Shown: positions 1-6,694 of the stretch, piece by piece
Layout of the letters: every line of letters begins with the position of its first letter
Position numbering within the stretch: position 1 is the stretch's first letter
NCBI GenBank assembly: GCA_000018565.1
Contig: CP000876.1
Span: 186,001 to 250,000, forward strand
DNA from: Herpetosiphon aurantiacus DSM 785
GTDB lineage: Bacteria > Chloroflexota > Chloroflexia > Chloroflexales > Herpetosiphonaceae
DNA: 64,000 nt
Direction: 5' to 3'
Made by a program: the position numbers and the translations under genes
Notes under the pieces: generated by a model
What the model was told of the DNA's origin: nothing
What the model saw: only the letters and a program-made list of their open reading frames with translations
The model's database searches: none

Positions 1-303
1 GGGTGCAAAACCGCACTTGCTCCACTCTGGGCGGTGTATGCATTACCGACAGTGTTGTTGCTTCACCAGATGTATGCGTGGATGATAGCCGGCAGTTCAT
101 CCGCGAAGGCGCTCAGCGACGCAACACGCTGGCTGCGTACTCTTTCCCGTGCTGAGGCACTCCACGCTGTTGCGATGCTCGTTCCCTATGAAACGCAAGC
201 GAGAACCGCAGAGGAGATGCTTCGTCCATTTCGGGGTGATCAGCCGTTCGCAAATCCTGTGTATTGGGCAGCCTTTACCCATTATGGCGCAGTGCTCAAA
301 TAA
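1..303 (+). CDS. CHAT-domain protease, C-terminal end (partial)
   Basis: The reading frame is open from the first base of the window and ends at 303, so only the C-terminal 100 residues are present. The fragment has the features of the end of a CHAT (caspase HetF associated with TPRs) peptidase domain: 'LAPLWAVYALPTVLLLHQMY', a helix with alternating Ala/Leu, and the terminal 'PFANPVYWAAFTHYG', which closely matches the P-F-x-x-P-x-Y-W-A-A-F ending of this family. The catalytic His and Cys and any STAND or repeat region would lie upstream and cannot be seen. The next gene, 40 bp downstream on the same strand, resembles the EACC1 family, which is often encoded beside CHAT proteases in bacterial conflict systems. 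The two are probably cotranscribed. CHAT identity is fairly firm; full architecture is unknown. Confidence 0.75.
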   Translation, partial: GCKTALAPLWAVYALPTVLLLHQMYAWMIAGSSSAKALSDATRWLRTLSRAEALHAVAMLVPYETQARTAEEMLRPFRGDQPFANPVYWAAFTHYGAVLK

Positions 304-342
304 TTAATAGACTTCTTGTAGTAGGACATTCAGGAGAAACCT

Positions 343-693
343 ATGACAACTCCATCTTTTCTTGCGATTAGTATTCCAGCCGGACAAACGGATATGCAAA
401 CAATGGTGTACGATGAACTCACGAAGTTCGGAGAACTGTATCCAGAACCACCGCAGTTTAACGTCGAGACCCTGAATCTTATCCTTGAGGCGACGAAACA
501 TGCGGTTGAAATTGCTGGCGGGGTGGCAGTTGCCCTTGAGTCAATCCGTCGATTGCGTGAGGCTACGCAATCCAAGAATATTCCAGAGATTCAGATTGGG
601 AAAGAAGATGGCCGCCAATACCCATTAAGTGAGGTTGATGAAGCCTTGCTGAGGGAGTTGCTTGATCTTCCACAAACAGATACTGATGCGTAA
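343..693 (+). CDS. EACC1-like small partner protein of a CHAT system
   Basis: This 116-residue protein starts at an ATG preceded by a good Shine-Dalgarno (AGGAG, 8 bases upstream). Visible layout: an N-terminal strand 'FLAISIPAG', a charged helix, a central hydrophobic Ala/Gly/Val-rich helix 'AVEIAGGVAVALESIRRLRE', then a strand 'IPEIQIGKEDGRQYPL' and a Leu/Asp-rich final helix. This order matches effector-associated constant component 1 (EACC1), small proteins encoded next to proteases such as CHAT in NTP-dependent conflict systems. EACC1 function is not well established; an adaptor or effector-presenting role has been proposed. Assignment rests on layout and context rather than a diagnostic motif, so it is tentative. 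The gene is in GC-neutral DNA and ends just before a long perfect hairpin. Confidence 0.5.
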   Translation: MTTPSFLAISIPAGQTDMQTMVYDELTKFGELYPEPPQFNVETLNLILEATKHAVEIAGGVAVALESIRRLREATQSKNIPEIQIGKEDGRQYPLSEVDEALLRELLDLPQTDTDA

Positions 694-707
694 GATTAAC
701 ATGAGGC

Positions 708-745
708 TTTTAATGATAGAGCAACACTTCGCTCTATCATTAAAA
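708..745 (+). terminator. Perfect 15-bp hairpin after the CHAT/EACC1-like pair
   Basis: The left arm 708-722 and right arm 731-745 are perfectly complementary around an 8-base loop. The hairpin lies 15 bp after the stop of the EACC1-like gene, as expected for a transcript end. The arms run TTTT...AAAA, so there is no clear U-tract after the stem on the plus strand. It could be a factor-assisted end, an RNA-stability element or a protein-binding palindrome. Confidence 0.45.
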
Positions 746-917
746 GTGATACTACTTATTTCAGAGTGGTATTGGTCTTATCAGTAAGAGTTTTTTAGAC
801 TTATAGTTCCGATATCGTATGCAAATCGTTGCTCCTGAGCATATGGATGTATCGCCGACGACGCCAAGTATTGAATGAAACATATGTTCGCAGCACTCGT
901 TCGGGGCATCCTCTACT

Positions 918-1135
918 AAAGCCCAGCATGGGATTCGGTCTGTCATTCCGCCACGCAGCCGACGCGGGGTGCGGAAGGCAGGCCGTCCGATCGGCTATGA
1001 CCCACAGGTGTATCGTGACCGCAATGTCGTCGAACGGACTATTGGGTGGCTCGGTCGCCACACGGTTTGAGAAACTCGCGCTGAACTATCTCGCATTCGA
1101 TTGGTTCGGACGCTTGCACCATCAATACCGCTATC
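918..1135 (+). pseudogene. IS5-type transposase remnant
   Basis: Plus-strand translation in one frame gives 'HGIRSVIPPRSRRG', 'RKAGRPIGYDPQVYRDRNVV' and 'ERTIGWLGRHT'. These match the C-terminal DDE transposase block of IS5-family elements (a GI-x-PVIPPR segment, then Y-x-x-RN-x-VER). A stop follows and the match continues in a second frame as 'FEKLALNYLAFDWFGRLHHQ'. The region is therefore a frameshifted C-terminal fragment with no N-terminal catalytic residues and no visible terminal repeats. It separates the first gene pair from the AT-rich block that follows. It is unlikely to produce a functional product. Confidence 0.7.
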
Positions 1136-1175
1136 CTGAATTATCAGACAGAGCTTATCTTACAAATTATTTCAC

Positions 1176-1583
1176 TCATATCAACCAAATCACAATAATA
1201 GCGAAAATAAACGCTAATATAATATAAATACGAATCATATCATCATATTTTCGATGATCCATATCTCTCTTAATATATTTCATCGAAATATTCTGATTAC
1301 TAATATTCTGATTACTAATATTCTGATTACTAATATTCTGATTACTAATATTCTGATTACTAATATTCTGATTACTAATATTCTGATTACTAATATTCTG
1401 ATTACTAATATTCTGATTACTAATATTCTGATTGCCAATTCCATTATAAATATATTGCGAACCATTTCCTGTATTGCGATATACATTTTGAGTAATATTA
1501 CCCGAGCTATTAACATTTACGTTAGAATCATTGAAATCACTTTCACTTATACTAGAAAAATTACTATATTTCTTATTATCCAT
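1176..1583 (-). CDS. Small membrane protein with 10 tandem N-Q-N-I-S repeats
   Basis: This 135-residue protein was not recognised as a known family. It has three visible parts: a polar, Asn/Ser-rich N-terminus containing 'GNGSQYIYNGIGNQ'; ten consecutive pentapeptides N-Q-N-I-S encoded by near-perfect 15-bp DNA repeats; and a basic segment followed by one hydrophobic helix 'IYIILAFIFAIIVIWLI' at the C-terminus. The start overlaps the end of the upstream minus-strand gene by 8 bp, indicating an operon. The upstream protein has a related G-x-G-x-Q-Y-I motif and C-terminal membrane helices, so the pair may work together. Asn/Gln/Gly-rich strand-forming repeats next to a membrane anchor recall amyloid-signalling membrane effectors of NLR systems, but that is inference. 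The DNA is much more AT-rich than the flanking GC-neutral genes. Confidence 0.65.
   Translation of the reverse strand: MDNKKYSNFSSISESDFNDSNVNVNSSGNITQNVYRNTGNGSQYIYNGIGNQNISNQNISNQNISNQNISNQNISNQNISNQNISNQNISNQNISNQNISMKYIKRDMDHRKYDDMIRIYIILAFIFAIIVIWLI
1289..1438 (-). repeat. 10-copy 15-bp tandem repeat inside a gene
   Basis: The unit attctgattactaat recurs with a strict 15-bp period ten times; only the last copy differs (attgcc). Because the period is a multiple of three, copy-number change would add or remove one five-residue unit without shifting the frame. The near-perfect identity implies recent expansion or homogenisation. Confidence 0.9.
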
Positions 1584-2343
1584 AATTTTTACCTCTCATA
1601 TGAGACATAATAATTCCAATTACGAGAGCAATAACCCAAGAAATAACATATACTTTAAGAATACTTATAATTATATTAGAACCACTATCAACATCCAACT
1701 TAACAATAATTGGACAGATAATAAAATACCATGCCAACCAAAACACCGTCATTTTACTACTATCTGTTATCTTAACCTCATTATTCATTGAAGTAGCTGT
1801 AGTAATAAATATATCATTTAATACATTTTCATTAATTCCAATAGATGAGTTACAATAAAGATATCCACTAAATATTTCAAGTTTTGACGATTCACTATTT
1901 GATGTCATAATATTTATTAATTTAACATCTAATATATCTTTTTGGGTTGAATCATTTAAAAATAAACCTCCAGAGCGATACTTTTCTAAAATATTAAATA
2001 AATTCCCTTGTATGAACTTATTATCAGAAAAATATGGTTCATAAGATGTATAGCCATATTCACCACCTTTTTCTTGGTGATACAGATAACCTTCAAATAT
2101 TACATAAACCTTCTCCACAAAATTGTTTAGATTTCGAATATTAACACTAACTCTAACAGGAACTTTTTGTTTTGGAAAAATAATCTGCTGTCCAAGAGCA
2201 TCCGTATATTGATATATCGAAATTTCAGCATACGCACTATTATACTGCGAGTGATAGATATACTGATCGCCATCACCAGCATGGATATACTGATCACCAT
2301 TTCCTATATTATTAAATGTATGTTTGTTCGCTTCCTTATTCAT
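1576..2343 (-). CDS. Membrane-anchored protein with duplicated G-x-G-D-Q-Y-I motif
   Basis: This is a 255-residue AT-rich gene of unknown family. The N-terminus holds two adjacent copies of a short motif, 'GNGDQYIHA' and 'GDGDQYIYH' (residues about 13-31), similar to one in the next gene. The middle, about residues 35-205, is soluble-looking with many beta-prone segments such as 'QKVPVRVSVNIRNLNNFVEKVY'. The C-terminus has two predicted membrane helices around 'MTVFWLAWYFIICPIIVKL' and 'IISILKVYVISWVIALVIGI', ending in a short basic tail. The downstream gene overlaps it by 8 bp. The paired motif resembles pseudopalindromic amyloid-signalling motifs, and the membrane helices could be an effector module. 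No function can be assigned from sequence alone. Confidence 0.65.
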   Translation of the reverse strand: MNKEANKHTFNNIGNGDQYIHAGDGDQYIYHSQYNSAYAEISIYQYTDALGQQIIFPKQKVPVRVSVNIRNLNNFVEKVYVIFEGYLYHQEKGGEYGYTSYEPYFSDNKFIQGNLFNILEKYRSGGLFLNDSTQKDILDVKLINIMTSNSESSKLEIFSGYLYCNSSIGINENVLNDIFITTATSMNNEVKITDSSKMTVFWLAWYFIICPIIVKLDVDSGSNIIISILKVYVISWVIALVIGIIMSHMRGKNYG

Positions 2344-2678
2344 CTGATATTATCCCTCTATAAAAAAATTATTCATTCTCAGTTTTCATAGGGATATGCC
2401 TGAAAATATAATAAACTTAGATTAAAAATTCTTTTAATCAAGCACTTTCAGTAATGCTCTATTGAAAATATATTACTCTCTACATACCAATTACACGCAA
2501 ATATAAGCGTATTACTGCTTAAGCCTAGATTCTCCCAATCCTATCATAATCCACTATCCTCTGTCTAGATATCATGTAACGAATTGTAAGGATAAATACT
2601 CACTCTCTATCGACAAGCAGACCATTCTTCGGTACTATAGGGTGCTCCACCGCGCCACCCCCAGCTTAGAAGACCCTG

Positions 2679-2843
2679 CCGCTGAACGCCACCTACGTGA
2701 GCTTTACCGGAAACCCGATTGAGCGCCATGACATTAACACCCCTGCGGTCTTTGGCCCCTAGGTCGCTATCTACGATATTGCTGATGCGGTCGAGGATGG
2801 GGCAACCGTGCGCATTTATTATGAAAGTCGCTTGGCCAAGATT
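2679..2843 (+). pseudogene. Type I restriction enzyme R subunit (HsdR) fragment
   Basis: In one plus-strand frame the translation reads 'PLNATYVSFTGNPIE', then a Val-Phe-Gly, an in-frame stop, and '[20 protein letters not shown]' followed by 'ESRLAKIGL'. This is the helicase motor of HsdR, where the family has F-x-G-F-T-G-T-P-I-E and an I-Y-D-I[18 protein letters not shown] block. Only about 55 codons survive, with an internal stop and no flanking HsdR sequence. It is a relic of a type I restriction system that once occupied this locus. Confidence 0.8.
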
Positions 2844-3194
2844 GGCCTTGCCGCTGATAGTTGTACCCTGATTGCTACAGATAATCTTGCCACGGGTTCA
2901 TTGAACTCAGATCATCGGCGTTGACGGAACCGTGGTGTTATCAGCCATAGCCATAACCTTCTTTCTTGCGTGTGGTGAATCTGGCTTGATTTTAGCGGCG
3001 AGAATGGCGTATGTAAAGTCCAAACCAGATGGACGTATCTGATTATGGATGGCAACGACTAACAACCGATTCGTCAAAAAAGTCATTGGGATTTTCGGAA
3101 AAGATAGTTGCATTATCGGCATGTGATGGTATGATATGTAGGTCATTTGTTAGGCTATGCGAAGTAAATTATATTGATTCATGCTATCTACCAT
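2844..3194. other. No intact gene; short degraded reading frame
   Basis: A plus-strand frame from about 2911 to 3126 can be read through one stop (3040-3042) and contains '[20 protein letters not shown]', a hydrophobic segment. It was not recognised as any family. Its position between the HsdR fragment and a pair of IS-end-like repeats suggests decayed DNA rather than a working gene. The preceding stretch, 2344-2678, is AT-rich and shows nothing beyond likely upstream sequence of the minus-strand membrane gene. Confidence 0.3.
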
Positions 3195-3283
3195 AGGTTC
3201 TGTCTAATAATTTCTAAGGCTCTTGGGAAAACTTGAATATCACCATAAACATAAAAAATTACTAGGTTCTGTCTAGTAATTTT
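3195..3283 (+). repeat. Two direct copies of an IS-end-like 20-bp sequence
   Basis: AGGTTCTGTCTAATAATTT at about 3195 and AGGTTCTGTCTAGTAATTT at about 3265 differ by one base. The first is followed by GCTCTTGGGA (3219-3228). An inverted GGTTCT plus GCTCTTGGGA combination is found at about 6536-6557, beyond the kinase operon. Such sequences resemble insertion-sequence ends, but no transposase accompanies them. Confidence 0.5.
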
Positions 3284-3346
3284 CCTATTGCGGATTCATA
3301 AATAGATCGTATCTAACTGTGCATTCATTTGACAAAGGAGGGTGTA

Positions 3347-4030
3347 ATGGTTGATGGACAACAAGGAGTCAAATACAATGTAGATATTGTGTTATGTATT
3401 GACGCAACAGGTAGTATGTCTAGCATCATTGATCGGGTCAAAACAAACGCAATACGATTTTATGACGATTTATCATCGAAACTAACATCAAAATCCAAAA
3501 ATGTTGCAGGATTACGAATTAAAGTAATAGCTTTTCGAGATTACTATGATGATCCGTCCGATGCAATGAATATATCAAAATTCTTCAATCTTCCTGATGA
3601 ATTACCTGGATTTACCAGTTTCGTCAATGCAATTACTGCTGATAAAGGCGGAGATGCACCAGAGAATAGTTTAGAAGCCCTAGCATTAGCCATCAAATCT
3701 GATTGGATGACGAGTGGTCATCGTAGGCGACAAATAATAGTGATGTGGACTGACACAAATGCTCATCCTCTTGATCAAACCACTTTTCCTAGACCCTCAA
3801 ATTATCCAGGGGATATGCCAAATGATTTCAATAAGATGAGTGATTGGTGGGAACAGGGATATGTTGATCTTCAAGCCAAAAGGCTTATTATTTATGCGCC
3901 AGATACTTATCCTTGGACAGATATAGCAACTAATTGGAGTATGGTAATACACCATACATCTAAGGCAGGTAGTGGTCTATCAGATATAGATTATCAAACA
4001 ATCTTGGATACCATTGTTGCGAGTGTATAG
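3347..4030 (+). CDS. von Willebrand factor A (vWA) domain protein of a TerY-P-like triad
   Basis: The ATG at 3347 is preceded by AAGGAGG with ideal spacing, so it is preferred over the in-frame TTG at 3329. The 227-residue product is essentially one vWA domain. Strand 1 carries the metal-binding MIDAS motif 'DIVLCIDATGSM' (about residues 13-24), followed by 'IKVIAFRDYY', 'GGDAPENSLEALALAI' and strand 'RQIIVMWTDTNAHPL', whose Asp completes the metal site. No signal peptide or membrane helix is seen. It is followed by a terminator-like hairpin, then PP2C phosphatase, Ser/Thr kinase and zinc-ribbon genes. This gene set matches the vWA-PP2C-kinase triads known as TerY-P, where the vWA protein is thought to scaffold phosphorylation-dependent signalling. 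The operon is strongly AT-rich, a sign of transfer. Confidence 0.85.
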   Translation: MVDGQQGVKYNVDIVLCIDATGSMSSIIDRVKTNAIRFYDDLSSKLTSKSKNVAGLRIKVIAFRDYYDDPSDAMNISKFFNLPDELPGFTSFVNAITADKGGDAPENSLEALALAIKSDWMTSGHRRRQIIVMWTDTNAHPLDQTTFPRPSNYPGDMPNDFNKMSDWWEQGYVDLQAKRLIIYAPDTYPWTDIATNWSMVIHHTSKAGSGLSDIDYQTILDTIVASV

Positions 4031-4038
4031 ATGCCAAT

Positions 4039-4071
4039 AAAGGGAGGACTAAATATTTAGTCCTCCCTTTT
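4039..4071 (+). terminator. Intrinsic-type hairpin between vWA and phosphatase genes
   Basis: A perfect inverted repeat (aaagggaggactaaat with its complement directly abutting) ends in TTTT, within the 60-bp gap after the vWA stop. It looks like a rho-independent terminator. Because the phosphatase begins only about 20 bp later with no obvious new promoter, it may act as an attenuator that lowers expression of the enzymes relative to the vWA protein. Confidence 0.7.
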
Positions 4072-4090
4072 AGCTATAGTATGGTGACTT

Positions 4091-5119
4091 ATGAATGAAA
4101 TTATTAGCTTTGACCTTATGTATGAGCAAATATCAGGTGCGGGTGAAGATGCATTTCCAATTTTGATGGTTGATGAGTACCCAAACTGCGGAGCAATTGC
4201 TGTATTTGATGGATTAGGCGGAGCAGGCGGAACTATATATACAGTTAATGAAGAAGAACATACAGCGGCTTATATTGCTTCCAGAATGGTTAGAAATATA
4301 GTTTACGATCATTTGCAAAGTTTACTTAATAAACTAATAAATGAAGAATCATTTTCATGCTCACTCATAGCAAGCGAATTAAAAGACATTATTATAACTA
4401 GAATGAGATATGCGATTGAGGATAAAAATATAAATATCCCTTCGTCTAAAATAAAGAGTGCATTAGTGCAAGTATTACCGACGACAATGGCGATGTTATT
4501 ATTCACTAAATATATTAACAATCAAACTATAACGTATAATTATTATTCGATTTGGGCTGGAGATTCAAGAAATTATATACTGACATCAGATTATGGATTA
4601 CAACAAGTAACAAAAGATGATATTAGTCAAGATAAGGACGCATTTGAACTCTTAAAACAGGATTGTCCTTTATCTAATAATATAAAATTCTCAGAGGATT
4701 TTTATATTAATTGCAAAAAAATAACTTCAGATACACCAATGATACTAATATCCGCAACAGATGGATGTTTTGGTTATTTACCTACTCCACTTCATTTTGA
4801 ATATTTTATACTTGATTCATTATTTAAATCTAATAATGTTTTGGAATGGAGGGATTTATTGAATGATATTATAAAATTATATGCTGGTGATGATTTTTCT
4901 CTATCGTTGGTTGTTATAGAATGGAATGATTTGGATATTTTAAAAAATAATTTCAAAAAAAGATATGAATATTGTAAAGTACGTGTGAAAGGCATCGATA
5001 TAGTGAAAAGAAATATAGAAGTACTAAGTAAACACGAATTATTTTACACAAATAGGCTCTGGGAACTTTATCGAAGCGACTATGAACATTTCATCAGAGA
5101 TTTAGGAGGAGATAAATGA
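4091..5119 (+). CDS. PP2C-type (PPM) Ser/Thr protein phosphatase
   Basis: This 342-residue protein removes phosphate from Ser/Thr residues using two metal ions. The PPM metal-site motifs are present: 'GAGEDAF' near residue 18 (the usual R/E-D-A), 'IAVFDGLGGAGG' near residue 37 (the D-G-x-G-G signature), 'WAGDSRNYI' near residue 155 (G-D-S-R), and 'ATDGCFGY' near residue 223 (the D-G metal ligand). The C-terminal 70 residues are Lys/Asn-rich and may be specific to this system. The stop codon overlaps the kinase start as ATGA (5116-5119), so translation is coupled to that of the presumed opposing kinase. The local base composition is very AT-rich, unlike the rest of the window. Confidence 0.88.
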   Translation: MNEIISFDLMYEQISGAGEDAFPILMVDEYPNCGAIAVFDGLGGAGGTIYTVNEEEHTAAYIASRMVRNIVYDHLQSLLNKLINEESFSCSLIASELKDIIITRMRYAIEDKNINIPSSKIKSALVQVLPTTMAMLLFTKYINNQTITYNYYSIWAGDSRNYILTSDYGLQQVTKDDISQDKDAFELLKQDCPLSNNIKFSEDFYINCKKITSDTPMILISATDGCFGYLPTPLHFEYFILDSLFKSNNVLEWRDLLNDIIKLYAGDDFSLSLVVIEWNDLDILKNNFKKRYEYCKVRVKGIDIVKRNIEVLSKHELFYTNRLWELYRSDYEHFIRDLGGDK

Positions 5120-6255
5120 AAATAAATGATAATATTAATGGTTATATAGTTATAACTGAACCTGTTTCAACAGGTAATGCAATTTGGGCTTTTGCAAAAA
5201 ACTCTAAATCGGAACATGGCGAAATCGTCTTTATTAAAGAATATCTTCACCCAAAATATCCTATCACATCTTCTCCGGGTAGTAGAGAAACTATAAAGAA
5301 GAAACTTTATCAATGTCAAATATTTGAAGATCATCAAATAAAGCTACAAAGAGCATTATATGAAAGCGTAATAAAAGGAGGGAATCTAGTTTTTACCTTG
5401 GATTTTTTTCGATATGGAAGTATATATTATAAAATTACAGAAAAAATTGAAACTTCTAGTATAAGTATTGAAGATATATCAGCATTATCTAATCATGAAA
5501 AAATATTAATAATGAAAACGGCAATACATAGTTTAGGAGTGCTACATAATAATAATATAGTTCACGGTGATATTAAGCCTGAAAATATTCTTATAAAACG
5601 CAGTGATAAATACATATCTAAGCTTATAGACTTCGATAACAGTTATTTTTCTAGTTTCCCGCCTAAATCTGCAGATATACTCGGTACATTAGAATATTAT
5701 TCGCCAGAGTTATCATTGTACTTACAAGGATCATTTGATCCTAAGCATCTTACTATACTTTCAGATATATTTTCTTTAGGATTGGTATTTTATCAGTATT
5801 TCACAGGAAAACTGCCTGAATTCAGTAAACTATATAGTACTCCTGCTGATGCTATTATCGGTGGATCGCCTTTAGTGATAAATAAGGCGGTACTTCCAGA
5901 GTCCATTTACATATTAATTCAAAGAATGTTGTCATTAGACTATACATTACGTCCAAATTCAACTAAAATATTGTATATTTTACAGAACTGGGAAAATGAA
6001 AATGTAGTACATATGTTTGATATAGAATCAAAAGAAGAAGATAAAGCGCCATCACCTACATTAAGAACAACCATTATCAGGAAAGAATCACCGTCAGATG
6101 AATTACTGCTGCGATCATCTGTAACATCTAATACGATTATCCCTCCGGATGAACCAACTATTAAGGGAAGTCTTCTAGAAAGGTTCAAAAAGGATACGGT
6201 TCGATTAATAGATGATTCAGATGATGAGAAAAAAAAAAGTAGGATGGATCTGTGA
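5116..6255 (+). CDS. Ser/Thr protein kinase of the vWA/PP2C triad
   Basis: This 379-residue kinase has 'IVFIKEY' with the VAIK-type lysine (near residue 42), the catalytic loop 'HGDIKPENIL' (near residue 152, with Gly replacing Arg of HRD, as in many bacterial kinases), 'LIDFDNS' where DFD replaces DFG, an APE-like 'YYSPEL', and 'SDIFSLGLVFYQYFTGKLP'. The catalytic Asp and metal-binding Asp are both present, so it is probably active. After about residue 295 the sequence becomes acidic/Ser-rich and unstructured. The gene begins within the phosphatase stop (ATGA). It ends shortly after a run of ten A residues (6229-6238), where a one-base slip would place the ribosome in the zinc-ribbon/TM frame that follows. 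Confidence 0.9.
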   Translation: MKINDNINGYIVITEPVSTGNAIWAFAKNSKSEHGEIVFIKEYLHPKYPITSSPGSRETIKKKLYQCQIFEDHQIKLQRALYESVIKGGNLVFTLDFFRYGSIYYKITEKIETSSISIEDISALSNHEKILIMKTAIHSLGVLHNNNIVHGDIKPENILIKRSDKYISKLIDFDNSYFSSFPPKSADILGTLEYYSPELSLYLQGSFDPKHLTILSDIFSLGLVFYQYFTGKLPEFSKLYSTPADAIIGGSPLVINKAVLPESIYILIQRMLSLDYTLRPNSTKILYILQNWENENVVHMFDIESKEEDKAPSPTLRTTIIRKESPSDELLLRSSVTSNTIIPPDEPTIKGSLLERFKKDTVRLIDDSDDEKKKSRMDL

Positions 6256-6460
6256 TAATTGTGAAACTCATAATATCTTGAGGAATGATTTATGTGAGGT
6301 TTGTAGAAGATCGAGGATTTACAATGATGCTGATTATGGCGATTTATCATCTACTTCTTCTAAAGAAACCCGTTCTAAGAAAAATTTGGTTATTTTATTG
6401 ATTGTGATAGTTACAATTCTAATTTTAGTGGGTTTATATGCCTTCATATTCTTTTTCTAA
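6212..6460 (+). CDS. Zinc-ribbon plus transmembrane segment (separate gene or kinase C-terminus)
   Basis: The 82-residue frame encodes a RanBP2-like zinc ribbon, 'WICDNCETHN' followed by 'LCEVCRR' (four Cys in two CxxC pairs), a Ser/Lys-rich linker, and one membrane helix 'NLVILLIVIVTILILVGLYA' ending in Phe-rich sequence. It overlaps the kinase 3' end by 44 bp in another frame. No Shine-Dalgarno is evident before the ATG at 6212, whereas an A10 run lies in the overlap. Two readings are possible: an independent small protein, or a C-terminal extension fused to the kinase by slippage at the A10 run, giving a kinase-zinc ribbon-membrane anchor. Zinc ribbons and membrane anchors commonly accompany kinases of such triads. 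Confidence 0.7.
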   Translation: MIQMMRKKKVGWICDNCETHNILRNDLCEVCRRSRIYNDADYGDLSSTSSKETRSKKNLVILLIVIVTILILVGLYAFIFFF

Positions 6461-6694
6461 AAACTGAAATATTTGATGGAGATATTCCTCGAATTTAACC
6501 AGGGATTAACACCATTGTTATTCCTGCGAAAAAACTCCCAAGAGCAAGGTTAGAACCAGTGCCCCGATTACTAGAGGATTCATGAACACAAAAGCAACGG
6601 CCATGATTGATTAGCCAACAAATCAATCATGGCCGTTGGGTTATTCCAGGATCTTGTTCGATAATGGAATGAAAGGGGCGGCAGCACACTTTTT
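6461..6694. other. Gene-free spacer with an 18-bp perfect hairpin
   Basis: An 18-bp inverted repeat (6595-6612 and 6621-6638) with an 8-base loop lies here. There is no strong T-tract after it, so it is only a possible transcript end for the kinase operon. About 6536-6557 reads, on the minus strand, GGTTCT, a short spacer, then GCTCTTGGGA, mirroring the IS-end-like sequence at 3195. The rest shows no gene. Confidence 0.5.

Noticed and set aside
1289-1438. Short regular repeats that could be a CRISPR array
   Set aside because: Period is 15 bp with no spacers and the repeats lie in frame within a gene.
2907-3146. A 79-codon minus-strand frame
   Set aside because: No Shine-Dalgarno or recognisable motif; the plus strand reads as a more protein-like but broken fragment.
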